From: Amorphophallus konjac
Lineage: Eukaryota > Streptophyta > Magnoliopsida > Alismatales > Araceae
Reading direction: 5' to 3'
Length of the DNA: 64,000 nucleotides
NCBI GenBank assembly: GCA_022559845.1
Contig: CM040121.1
Span: 510,612,566-510,676,565, forward strand
In this document: positions 48,763 to 59,537 of the stretch, piece by piece
Position numbering within the stretch: the first letter of the stretch is position 1
Layout of the letters: every line of letters begins with the position of its first letter
The notes under the pieces: model-generated
Databases searched by the model: none
What the model was told of the DNA's origin: nothing
The model's input: the letters and a program-made list of their open reading frames with translations, nothing else
Translations under genes and position numbers: made by a program

Positions 48763-50419
48763 TGTTGAACCCCCTCCTCATGTATATGATTTATGGTTTT
48801 TGATGATGATCAAATGTTTTGTATGAACTGAAAATGAGCATAACTACGCTCTGGAAATGAACACATCACTTGAAGACATGGTATTTGAGAAGGCTCAAGC
48901 ACAACAACTCATTGTAAGTATTTTGGTCTCAATGTGCAAAATGTAGAAATAATTCAGACTTTGTTTTGATAGGACAAATCAATATGGCCAAAGCTCCTCA
49001 ACGACTGAAGGACGATTGGTGAGATCGATCCTAACTCCTCCATTACACTGTTAGAACTTATGTCTAGATGTGGAGCATTCATGTTTTAAATCCCCAACTT
49101 GAACCCCCTGCACTTAGCTTTATTGTATCTTCATTTTAGATAGTGTAGGAAAAAGGGTCGACCCTAAGGGTCGACCCATTGCTGCCAGACAGATTCCCAT
49201 TTGAATGGGTCGACCCCAAGGGTCGACCCCTGCTCATGGAATTAATTTCCAGAACCGGTTTGATCATGGGTCGACCCCAAGGGTCGACCCTTTCCGCTCA
49301 ACTTGTTTAGGCTCCAGAAAGGGTCGACCCCAAGGGTCGACCCCTGAAAACTCCAGATGTATTTTTTATGGAGACAGCAACGGTTCTTGAGAGGGTCGAC
49401 CCCAAGGGTCGACCCATGCTGCCAGGCCCTTCTGGCCGCTCACGAGGGTCGACCCCAAGGGTCGACCCTTTCTGGTCTGGGCGGCGCCGTGAATATGGAC
49501 TATTGGCATTTCGACCAAATGGTCCAACCACACTTGTGTGGCTGTCCGTAATCCACTCCATAATAAGTGGATCTTGTCCCATGGCCGCCCCTTGACCGCC
49601 CTAAGCATATATATAATCCTATTGAGATGAAAACCCCAAGTATAATTCATATCTTCCTGATTTTGGGTTTTTGCTCTAACCTTTGTGAGTGCAGGTCGCA
49701 ACCAGCAGCCACAGCTCTTCTTCCACCTTGCTGTGTGCGTGAAAGTGAAGGAAAGAAGAGGGATTCAAGCCTCCAAATCGACATCCTGCTGGTTGGCTGC
49801 GTGGAGTTCAAGAAAGCGCAATCATCAAGAACGATCATCGGGCTGCACCAAGTGTTTGATGAAATTCGCTGAAGTGATAGGGGAAGCTCCGATCAGGATA
49901 AATCATTTTCTAAACTTCTCATTCTGAATCATTTTGCTTGATCTTGAATATTCGTGTAATCATAACTTCAGATTCTTGTGTGTGGTGTTCGTGTTCGGAA
50001 ACACGAACGTGCGTGTGTGTATGTGCGCGTTTGGCTACCAGATCGGAAGCTGTATGTGTGTGTGTGTGTTTGCTGTTCTAAACAGCGTGTGTGTGTGATT
50101 CACTCGATAGTGAAGCTTTAATCCTCAAGTGTGAGGGGTGGACGTAGGGGACATGGCTGTGTAACCGAACCACCTAAAAAATCAGTGTGTCTCATGTGCT
50201 GTGGATTTTCCGATTCTTATCGAGTGGGCTTCATGGTGAGTTGAGAGATCACCACAACAGCTATTCAAACACATTCCGCACGCATTCACGAGTGTGATCC
50301 TGTTCGTGCAAGTATTAGCGGTTGTTTGGTTAATTGGCATAGTTTTCTTAAGAGAATAATTTTTTATTAGCCAATCAATTCACCCCTCCCCTCTTGATTG
50401 CCACATTTGGGACTCAACA
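48763..50419 (+). repeat. 5' LTR of B
   Basis: Starts TGTTGAACCCC and ends GACTCAACA. Six pairs of GGGTCGACCC separated by three bases occur at 49,155, 49,207, 49,268, 49,321, 49,393 and 49,446. The TATA-like GCATATATATAATCC (49,604-49,618) follows. A GT-rich run lies at 50,000-50,095. Confidence 0.93.
49155..49468 (+). repeat. GGGTCGACCC paired-palindrome array in U3 of B
   Basis: Six pairs of a perfect 10-bp palindrome, each pair separated by three bases and pairs 50-70 bp apart. Reading frames crossing the array encode GRPQGSTP-like repeats by chance. The right LTR has the same array (58,251-58,563) with some copies mutated. Confidence 0.95.
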
Positions 50420-50421
50420 AT

Positions 50422-50434
50422 TGGTATCAGAGCC
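50422..50434 (+). promoter_or_regulatory. tRNA-iMet primer binding site of B
   Basis: TGGTATCAGAGCC lies two bases after the left LTR end. Confidence 0.9.
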
Positions 50435-50487
50435 TTGGTCTCTGTTTAATCACGACCACACGGTCGTCAGAGCTAGATCCCATTAAA

Positions 50488-52257
50488 ATGGCAAACAAAG
50501 GGATGATGTCCGAAGGGCATTCCATTCAAAGACCTCCGTTCTTTGATGGATCAAACTACCCCTATTTGAAAAACAGAATGTATATTTTCCTACGTGCCCA
50601 GGACTACGATGTCTGGCGTGTCATAAGTAAGGGTCCATATGTTTTATCTGAAAATGAAAATGAGTGGGATGAAGAAGATATAGAGAAGTGTTCAACGAAT
50701 TTTAAGGCTATGAATATAATTCAATGTGCTGTTCATCCTAACGAATACTCACGAATATCTACGTGTTCCTCTGCGCAGGAGATGTGGAATAAGCTGCGGC
50801 TTATATATGAAGGAACATCGGAAGTCAAGGAAACAAAGGCCAACCTCTTAGTTTGGGACTATGAGCTGTTCGTAATGAAGCCAGAAGAATCAATTTCTGA
50901 TATGTTTGCAAAGCTAACAGAAATTACCAATGGACTAAAGGGACTTGGCAAGGAATATTCCAACAAGGAACTCGTCCGAAAAGTCCTAAGATCCCTTTCT
51001 CCACAGTGGCATACAAAGGCCACTGTAATTGAAGACTCCAAGGATCTAAGCACTTTAACTCTGGACGAGTTAATTGGCTCGTTGATGACTTACGAGATAA
51101 ACATCAAAAGGAGCGAGGAGGATCACAAGAAAAAGAAAGCTGTCACCACAATGGCCCTAAAGGTGAATCCACACGATTCAGAGGGCAGTGAAAATGATTC
51201 AATTGGCAACACTAAAGATGAGGAATTAGTTGCCATGACCATACAAAGAGCAAGAAGGTTCGTCAGAAGAACAAGAAACTTTGGTGGTCAGTTCAGAAAG
51301 GGACCAAGAAGGCAAGGACCAAACAGAGGAGAAAGTAGCAGGAAAGAAGAAGTGATTTGCTATGAATGCAAGAAACCCGGCCATATGCGGGGTGAGTGCC
51401 CCGATCTCATCAAGAAGGTGAAGAAAGGCAAGTTCAGAAAGCCCAAGGCCATGATGGCCACATGGAGCGACGAAGATCAGGAGGAATCTGGAAATGAAGA
51501 TGGACTAGATGAGCTAGTCCAGAATCTATGTCTCATGGCAAATGACGACGAAGGAGATAAGGTAGATTCTGAACCAGAAACTCTCACTTGTGAATAATGG
51601 CAAATTGCATATGAATCTTTATATGAAAAATGTAAAAGATTCAAATCTGAAAATAGAAATTTGAAAAAGAAAATTGATCATTTTGTGCATGCTAAAAAAT
51701 CATGTGAAGAGTGCCATGCTTTAAAATCAGAAAATGAAAACATGAAGCATGAAAATGAAATTCTTGCATCCAAAATTGAACTGTTTGAAGAAGAGATTTC
51801 ATGCATGAGAGAAGAATAATCTACATTTCTGAAAATGCATGAAGAATTGAAAAATGATATGGAACAAGAAAAGCTTGAAAGCATTGCTTGTAATGAAGCC
51901 AAAATAAAGGCTGAAGAACAAAGCAAATCTCAAATGGCTCAAATAAAAGAGCTAAAGGATGCCCTTGCCATCCTTGAAAAATCAAAAGCTCAAACAACCC
52001 ATTGGGCTTCCATAAGTTCAGCATCCTTCAAACCAAAGAAACATATGCATAACTCCTTTTCAAATGTTGGCAGAAGGAGAAAAAGAGATAGAGCCATCAC
52101 TTGTTTCTATTGTGGAAAAATGGCTCATGATATGTATGATTGTAGAATTCTGAAATATGATGAAGAAAATTCTGCTGGATTCAGAAATAGATCATATATG
52201 CATCATGCCTCTAACCATCATGGACCCAAGCTAGCTTGGGTACCAAAATCTCCATAA
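50488..52257 (+). pseudogene. Gag of Sirevirus B
   Basis: The ATG at 50,488 (MANKGMMSEGHS) follows the primer site by about 50 bp and is preferred over upstream in-frame non-ATG starts. Residues 15-250 match the copia gag region (RPPFFDGSNYPYLKNRM; EMWNKL; LLVWDYE; MFAKLTEI). A CCHC knuckle (CYECKKPGHMRGEC) is at residue 290. The C-terminal extension is a coiled coil followed by a second knuckle (CFYCGKMAHDMYDC, about 52,108), a known Sirevirus trait. Two in-frame TAA codons (51,595-51,597 and about 51,819) interrupt the extension, and the same frame resumes after each. The frame ends at 52,257. It encodes the particle protein that binds genomic RNA. Confidence 0.9.
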
Positions 52258-52277
52258 GAACCTTGGTTGAATTGTAG

Positions 52278-55200
52278 GTCTACTCGAGAGCTCAAAGGAA
52301 CAAATGGTATTTGGACAGTGGCTGCTCTCGGCATATGACGGGAAACAAGGAATGGTTTGTGGACCTGCATGAAAAGGATGGTGGGACGGTAGCATTCGAT
52401 GGTAAGGACAAAGGTAAAATCATCGGAGAAGGTAAGATAGGTAAGAATCAAAATCATACCATTGAAAATGTATTGCTTGTGAAGGGTTTGCAACATAATC
52501 TCTTAAGCATAAGCCAACTTTGTGATAAGGGATGCAATGTGATTTTTGATTCTAACCACTGCACTGTTTTGAATAGGAATACTCATGAGATAAAGTTCAT
52601 TGGTTTCAGGTATAACAATATTTATATGATAGACTTGAATGATTCCTCTCATGAGAATTTATGTTTAATTGCAAGGAACAATGATGATGCTTGGCTCTGG
52701 CATCGCCGGCTTGGGCATGCTAGTTTCAATGTATTGCTGAAATTATCAAGAAATGATTTGGTAATTAGACTGCCCAAGTTGAAGGCCATCGATGATGGAG
52801 TTTGTGGAGCTTGCAGCATGGACAAACAAGCAAGGACATCATTCAAGTCCAAACAAGATGTGACCACATCAAGGCCTCTTGAACTCATCCACATTGACCT
52901 CTTCGGACCAAGTAGAACTCACAGCTTGGGTGGTAACCTATATGGATTTGTGATTGTGGATGATTATTCAAGATTCTGTTGGGTTTACTTCCTTTCTCAT
53001 AAAAATGATGCCCTGACAGAATTTGAAGCATTTTACAGATTTGTTCAAAATGATAAAGGGTATTGCATCAAAGCTGTGCGGAGTGATCACGGCCGAGAAT
53101 TTGATAACCATGAGTTCAACAATTTTTGCAGGGCTCAAGGCTATATGCATGACTTCTCCGCACCAAGAACTCCGGAACAAAATGGAGTTGTGGAAAGGAA
53201 GAACAGAACGCTAGTTGAGATGGCAAGAACCATGCTGAACGAGAATAAAATACCGAGGTACTTTTGGGCTGAAGCAGTGAACACGGCCTGCTACATCATA
53301 AATCGAGCCATGGTAAGACCATTGTTGAAGAAAACTCCGTATGAGCTATACCGAGGTAAGAAGCCAAACATTTCATACTTGAGACCGTTTGGCTCAATAT
53401 GCTACATTCATAACAATGGTAAGAAGGACTTGGCTAAATTTGATCCCAAAAGTGACAAAGGCATATTGCTTGGGTACTCTCTCAATTCGAGAGCATATCG
53501 AGTGTATAACTTGAGAACTCTTGTAGTTGAAGAAAGCCCACATGTTATTATTGATGAATCATCTCCATCTAGAACTGATGAAAAATCTACTTTGCAGGAT
53601 GATGAGTTGAAAGATGACAATATCGAGAAGAAGGAAGAAAAATCAGAAAAACAAGAAGAGGAAGAACCAAAAGAAGAGGATGCAAATCAGGAAACTCAAC
53701 TTGAACAGGAGCTACCATTGCAATGGACATTTGCAAAGGACCATCCGCCGGAGAATGTATTGGGAAATGTTCAAGAAGGGATAAGGACACGAGCCTCCTT
53801 CAGGGAAGTTGAAACTCATGATTTATTAGCCTTGCTCTCTCAATCTGAACCTCACTCTATTGAAGAGGCCTTGAAAGATGAGTCATGGATCATGGCCATG
53901 CAAGAAGAACTACACCAGTTCCAAAGGAACAAAGTGTGGTTCCTCGTACCATGTCCTAAAAATCACTCCGTGATCGGAACCAAATGGGTGTTTCGAAATA
54001 AAACAAACGATCAAGGAGTGGTAATTAGGAACAAGGCCAGGCTTGTAGCCAAGGGCTATAGCCAAGAATTAGGAGTTGACTTCGATGAGTCTTTTGCTCC
54101 AGTAGCAAGACTTGAGGTAGTGAGGGTTCTCTTAGCATTTGCATGTTGTCATAATATCAAATTATTTCAAATGGATGTTAAGAGTGCATTTTTGAATGGC
54201 TATATCCAGGAGGACGTGTATGTGGAGCAACCACCGGGGTTTGAAGACACAAAGCATATAGACCATGTGTACAAGCTGGACAAGGCACTTTACGGTCTGA
54301 AACAAGCACCCCGTGCATGGTATGAAAGGTTAAGTGAATTCCTCATTCAACATGAATTCAAACGAGGTAATGTTGATCAAACGCTCTTTACAAAATTGAA
54401 TGGTAAGGAAATCTTAATTGTTCAAGTTTACGTTGATGACATTATTTTTGGCTCCACTAAAGATGCTCTTAGCAAAGACTTCGCCAAATTAATGCAAAGT
54501 GAGTTTGAAATGAGTCTTATGGGAGAGCTGACTTTCTTCTTGGGATTGCAGGTGAACCAGACGGTTTATGGCATGTTCATACATCAAAAGAAGTATGCAA
54601 TGGAGTTGCTGAAAAAGTTCAACTTGACAACCACTAAACCACAACCAACTCCAACGTCTACTTCAATAAAAATTGACCAAGATGAAACAGGTAAAACCGT
54701 GGACCAAAAACTTTTCAGAAACATGATAGGCTCCTTGTTGTATTTAACTACCAGTAGGCCCGACATACAATTTGCTGTTTACATGTGTGCTAGATTTCAG
54801 TCAAACCCAAAAGAATCACACATGTCGGCTGTTAAACGAATTTTCAGATATGTTGCTGGCTCAGTTAATTTCGGACTATGGTTTCCGCGTAATTCGAGTC
54901 TTGATTTACTTGCTTATTTTGACGCCGATTATGCGGGTTGCAAAGTGGATCAGAAAAGCACCAGTGGGTATTGCCAATTTCTTGGGGGCTGCGTGGTCTC
55001 ATGGGCCTCCAAGAAATAAAATTCAGTGGCACTGTCTACTGCTGAAGCCGAATATGTGGCTGTCGGTAGTTGTGTAGCCCAGGTGTTATGGATCCAACAA
55101 CAATTGATTGATTATGGCATCTCTTTTAAAAACACCTCAATTCTTTGTGACAACACCTCCGCCATAAACTTGTCCAAAAACCCTATTCATCACTCTCGAA

Positions 55201-55385
55201 CCAAGCATATTGAAATTCGTCATCATTTCATTAGAGATCATGTAAGTAAGGGTCATGTAGAAATCAGCTTCATTGAAACCGATAGTCAAATTGCCGACAT
55301 TTTCACCAAACCTTTAAGTGAAGATAAGTTCACCACATTTAGAAGAGAACTAGGGGTTTGTAGGATAGAAGAGTATGATTCATAA
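52278..55385 (+). pseudogene. Pol of Sirevirus B (PR-IN-RT-RH)
   Basis: The frame is open from 52,278, in the -1 frame relative to gag and not overlapping it. Protease: DSGC (about 52,314). Integrase: HRRLGH...CGAC zinc site (about 52,708-52,815), then DD35E residues in IHIDLF (about 52,890), SDHGREF (about 53,083) and NGVVERKN (about 53,190). Reverse transcriptase: MDVKSAFLNG (about 54,173), YGLKQAPRAW and YVDD (54,429). RNase H begins after SRPDIQFA and includes DADYAGC and SWASKK. One in-frame TAA (55,017-55,019) splits off the last about 120 codons of RNase H (ALSTAEAEYVA...DIFTKPL), which stay in the same frame. Otherwise the copy is complete, of normal length, and catalytic residues are visible. 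Confidence 0.95.
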
Positions 55386-56197
55386 CCATGTGCATCATGT
55401 GTATACAGGTCACTTCATTACATATAACTGCATTAGTATCATGCATATTGTAATTCCCTTGTCATGCATATGCATCATGTTGTGTGAAAAACAAAAAAAA
55501 TGTGTGAAAAATCACTTTGGTGTGCTTCTGCGTTTCTACTATGTATACTGTATTCACCCATGTTCATTGTTACTTCTATGGCCAAAATCACCTTGAATAC
55601 AATTACTTTGCCAACAAAGGAGCTAATTTATTCAAAATCAGAAATCCGGTTAAGTGGACCATAAACGTCTTATATATTCTAAGTATCTTTTTCACAAACA
55701 TCTCCCCAATTGATTTCAACCCAAATTTTATTCATAACTTTGATTTCCATGAATTTTTACAATTGGGGACTCGAGCCGGACACTCCTTGACACTCTCTTC
55801 ACGTTCTTATTTCATAATACTGAAAACCAGAAAAAGGGTCGACCCTCGCGAATCCAACAAATGGGTCGACCCCAAGGGTCGACCCTCGCGCATCCGGTTC
55901 GGCCCAGGGGCAAGAGAACCAACGGGTCGACCCATTGGGTCGACCCAAACCGGCGGGGCGGCTCACCCGCACCCAAGCCGTTCCAACAAGGGTTCCAACC
56001 CTAAGTTGGAACCCTCCCATGGCTATAAAACATCTCTTGCCCCCCTCCTAGCCTTGCCACCAACCATTGCAAGCCCTAAACAACCCCTCCTTGGCATCCA
56101 AGACATCAAGCCCTAGCCGCGGTTCTCCGGGTGGCATCCGCGCGAAATCTTCCCCTTGTGGTTTCAAGCGTCATCTTTTGATCTTCATTCCCTTGAG
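55386..56197 (+). promoter_or_regulatory. Candidate internal promoter and leader of the third gene of B
   Basis: Between pol and the third gene lie GGGTCGACCC palindromes (55,836-55,845; pairs at 55,863-55,885 and 55,924-55,946) like those of the LTR U3. Next come an inverted repeat GGGTTCCAACCC/TTGGAACCC (55,990-56,015) and a TATA box CTATAAAA (56,022-56,029). A C-rich leader then runs to a splice donor-like GAG/GTAAGC at 56,197/56,198. The order mirrors the LTR: palindromes, TATA, leader. Promoter activity is inferred. Confidence 0.55.
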
Positions 56198-56309
56198 GTA
56201 AGCTTCTGATGTCTGTGGAGGATCATAGATTCACACTTCTTGCATTTCTCCTTGGTTGAACCATCAAGATCTATACCACATCGGTGGGTTCTTTCGATTT
56301 GTGTTTTAG
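56198..56309 (+). other. Candidate leader intron of the third gene
   Basis: GTAAGC at 56,198 and TTTTAG ending at 56,309 bound 112 bp. The ATG of the third gene follows the AG directly. Confidence 0.5.
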
Positions 56310-57456
56310 ATGGCCCCGAAGAAGCGTACTTCTCGCAGAGGTGAGGCATCGAGCTCCAGGCAAGGGCGTCGATCTCAAACCGCCGCACCTCAACCCGCCA
56401 GCAAGGTCTTGGACCGCACTGTTCTTCGTCCCCGGGCGGTAAACTTTGAAAATCTTAGTCGCCATCTATGTGGATTAGTTGATCTATTATGCAGCCAACC
56501 GAACTTGCACATTTTCATGTCTGCACATCGCCGCATTTACCCCAATTTGGTACACCAATTTTACAGCAATTTGGGTATTTTGGGTGATGTTCCAGTTACA
56601 ATGGTTAATGGTCGGGAAATTATTTTATCACCACACTTGTTGGGACTTGCCCTTGACTTGCCAAATGAAGGATATGCATTTGGTGATGCAGACGTTTCGG
56701 ATGCCACTGTTTATAGTTTTATGACTTCTGAAGAAATGGGAGACCGGTCAGTCGCCGGATTAAATGCAAACCATTTCCCTCCTATGCAACGTATTTTGCA
56801 CCGAATGATTACCACAATGTTATTACCACGTGGAGGAGGCCATGACAAGGTTACGGAGAAACATATGTTCTTGTTTTATTAGCTTATTCGGTGGAATTCC
56901 CATTAAATTTCCACAGCTTATTCTTGATCACATATGTTCTAGCATGATGCACAAGCACCGTACTCTGCCATATGCTGCGGCCTTGACAGCCATCTTTACT
57001 TATATGGATATTAATTTGTCAAAAGAAGCATCTCAAACTATCCGTGACGCGGACATCTACACCTATCAATCTATTTGTCACCACATGGGATTTGAAGAGA
57101 AAGATGGCGTGTTAGTTCGTCAAATGAAAAGGGCAGTACCAACAGACAGTTCTGAAGATAATGAGGACGACAGTGATGATCTGGTTGAAAATGCTCATGT
57201 TCCTGCAGCAGGTCTGCCTTCTGAGGAGGCACAACTAATCATGGACCGTTTGGATTCAATTGATGACCGGTTAGACATGTATGGGGAGACTATGGAGGCT
57301 ATGCAACAAGAGCTCTCTGATCTGAAACTCTCTCACCAGGAGCATTCTCAATTTGTCACTGACGCCTTGGCCAACCAAGCCCATATGTTTGATGAAATCT
57401 TAGCATATATCAGGCGTAGTCCTAGTTCCTCCACTCCGGATGATGGTGATGACTAA
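56310..57456 (+). pseudogene. Third gene of B (plant-transposon-protein domain, envelope position)
   Basis: The ATG at 56,310 opens a frame with a basic N-terminus (MAPKKRTSRRGEASSSRQGR). A domain with VNGREIILSPHLLGLALDLP and HFPPMQRILHRMI follows, which I recognise as the 'putative plant transposon protein' type found beside plant retroelements. After a frameshift near 56,865-56,882 (stop TAG 56,880), the continuation in another frame reads GIPIKFPQLILDHI. An acidic stretch and a C-terminal coiled coil (LDSIDDRLDMYGETMEAM) then lead to TGA/TAA at 57,456. No transmembrane segment typical of an envelope protein is evident. Function is unknown; about 380 codons if counted across the break. It sits where Sireviruses carry their envelope-like gene and has its own candidate promoter and leader intron. 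Confidence 0.7.
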
Positions 57457-57858
57457 ACTGCGTTGCTCCTCCAGTTTGGCACTTTTGCTACTTCTATTTC
57501 ACCCCCTCCTTTTTGATGATGTCAAAGGGGGAGAACTCTTGGCCTATATGTGCCCCGGCTATTATATGTTAGTGTGTGATGTGTACTTGCATGAATGTGT
57601 GCTTTTCTCATGTTTCTAGTTCATTAGTCCTGCTGCATTTCCTTTTAGTGTTCATGCATTGCATCTTGTTATTTGCATTACCTTTTCCACTAATTGTCGG
57701 CAAGAAAATTTTGGGAATATGCCACATGATGATCAATCTTATATTTGGATTTCTGTTTGACCATGTCCTTGAACTGATGAATTGATTCATGTATATGGAA
57801 TGGTGGATGCTTTACAATGTGGTTTCTATTATTTTGTCATCATCAAAAAGGGGGAGAT
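57457..57858 (+). other. 3' untranslated part of B with polypurine tracts
   Basis: Two tracts, TCAAAGGGGGAGAA (57,522-57,535) and AAAAAGGGGGAGAT (57,845-57,858), each follow a GATGATGTC or ATCATC context. The second is adjacent to the LTR and is the functional plus-strand primer. Multiple tracts are typical of Sireviruses. Confidence 0.8.
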
Positions 57859-59537
57859 TGTTGAACCCCCTCCTCATGTATATGACTTATGGTTTTTGAT
57901 GATGATCAAATGTTTTGTATGAACTGAAAATGAGCATAACTACGCTCTGGAAATGAACACATCACTTGAAGACATGGTATTTGAGAAGGCTCAAGCACAA
58001 CAACTCATTGTAAGTATTTTGGTCTCAATGTGCAAAATGTGGAAATAATTCAGACTTTGTTTTGACAGGACAAATCAATATGGCCAAAGCTCCTCAATGA
58101 CTGAAGGACGATTGGTGAGATCGATCCTAACTCCTCCATTACACTGTTAGAACTTATGTCTAGATGTGGAGCATTCATGTTTTAAATCCCCAACTTGAAT
58201 CCCCTGCACTTAGCTTTATTGTATCTTCATTTTAGATAGTGCAGGAAAAAGGGTCGACCCTAAGGGTCGACCCATTGCTCCCAGACAGATTCCCATTTGA
58301 ATGGGTCGACCCCAAGGGTCGACCCCTGCTCATGGAATTAATTTCCAGAACCGGTTTGATCATGGGTCGACCCCAAGGGTCGACCCTTTCCGCTCAACTT
58401 GTTTAGGCTCCAGAAAGGGTCGACCCCAAGGGTCGACCCCTGAAAACTCCAGATGTATTTTCTGTGGAGACATCAACGGTTCTTGAGAGGGTCGACCCCA
58501 AGGGTTGAACTATGCTGCCAGGCCCTTCTGGCCCCTCACGAGGGTCGACCCCAAGGGTTGACCCTTTCTGGTCTGGGCGACGCCGTGAATATGGACTATT
58601 GGCATTTCGACCAAATGGTCCAACCACACTTGTGTGGCTGTCCGTAATCCACTCCATAATAAGTGGATCTTGTCCCATGGCCGCCCCTTGACCGCCCTAA
58701 GCATATATATAATCCTTTGAGATGAAAACCCCAAGTATAATTCATATCTTCCTGATTTTGGGTTTTTGCTCTAACCTTTGTGAGTGCAGGTCGCAACCAG
58801 CAGCCACAGCTCTTCTTCCACCTTGCTGTGTGCGTGAAAGTGAAGGAAAGAAGAGGGATTCAAGCCTCCAAATCGACATCCTGCTGGTTGGCTACGTGGA
58901 GTTCAAGATCGTGCCACATCCGAGCACAATCGTCAAGAACGATCATCGGGCTGCACCAAGTGTTTGATGAAATTCGCTGAAGTGATAGGGGGATCTCCAA
59001 TCAGGAAAAATCATTTTCTAAACTTCTCATTCTGAATCATTTTGCTTGATCTTGAATATTCGTGTAATCATAACTTCAGATTCTTGTGTGTGGTGTTCGT
59101 GTTCGGAAACACGAACGTGCGTGTGTGTATGTGCGCATGTGCGCGTTTGGCTACCAGATCGGAAGCCGTATGTGTGTGTGTGTGTGTTTGCTGTTCTAAA
59201 CAGCGTGTGTGTGTGATTCACTCGATAGTGAAGCTTTAATCCTCAAGTGTGAGGGGTGGACGTAGGGGACACGGCTGTGTAACCGAACCACCTAAAAAAT
59301 CCGTGTGTCTCATGTGCTGTGGATTTTTCGATTCTTATCAGATGGGCTTCACGGTGAGTTGAGAGATCACCACAACATCTATTCAAACACGTTCCGCACG
59401 CATTCACGAGTGTGATCCTGTTCGTGCAAGTATTAGCGGTTGTTTGGTTAATTGGCATAGTTTTCTTAAGAGAATAATTTTTTATTAGCCAATCAATTCA
59501 CCCCTCCCCTCTTGATTGCCACATTTGGGACTCAACA
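57859..59537 (+). repeat. 3' LTR of B
   Basis: Same start and end as the left LTR; 1,679 versus 1,657 bp. Differences include single substitutions (such as at 57,888), mutated palindrome copies near 58,503 and 58,558, and extra bases near 58,912-58,925. Confidence 0.93.

Larger units (their letters stand above)
48763..59537 (+). mobile_element. Nearly complete Sirevirus (Ty1/copia) B
   Basis: A 10,775-bp element with two LTRs, exact 5-bp target duplication TTAAC, tRNA-iMet primer site, gag, pol in copia order (protease, integrase, reverse transcriptase, RNase H), a third gene in the envelope position and a terminal polypurine tract AAAAAGGGGGAGAT. Gag has two in-frame stops, pol one and the third gene a frameshift, so the copy is defective. 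The LTRs differ by only scattered changes and one about 14-bp indel, which suggests a fairly recent insertion into A. Confidence 0.93.

Noticed and set aside
49155..49468. CRISPR-like array of regularly repeated palindromes (also 63,302-63,523 and 42,245-43,090)
   Set aside because: They lie inside LTRs of a plant genome, the spacers are not unique in the two LTRs, and no cas genes exist. They are U3 or satellite-type repeats.
49205..49701. Frames with GRPQGSTP/GSTLGVDP repeats in both LTRs of B
   Set aside because: They are produced by the GGGTCGACCC palindromes being open on both strands; no start context or domain.
52257..52311. Programmed -1 frameshift between gag and pol in B
   Set aside because: The pol frame is the -1 frame, but it is closed by a TAG at 52,275-52,277, after the gag stop at 52,255-52,257. 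The frames do not overlap, so no shift site could join them in this copy.
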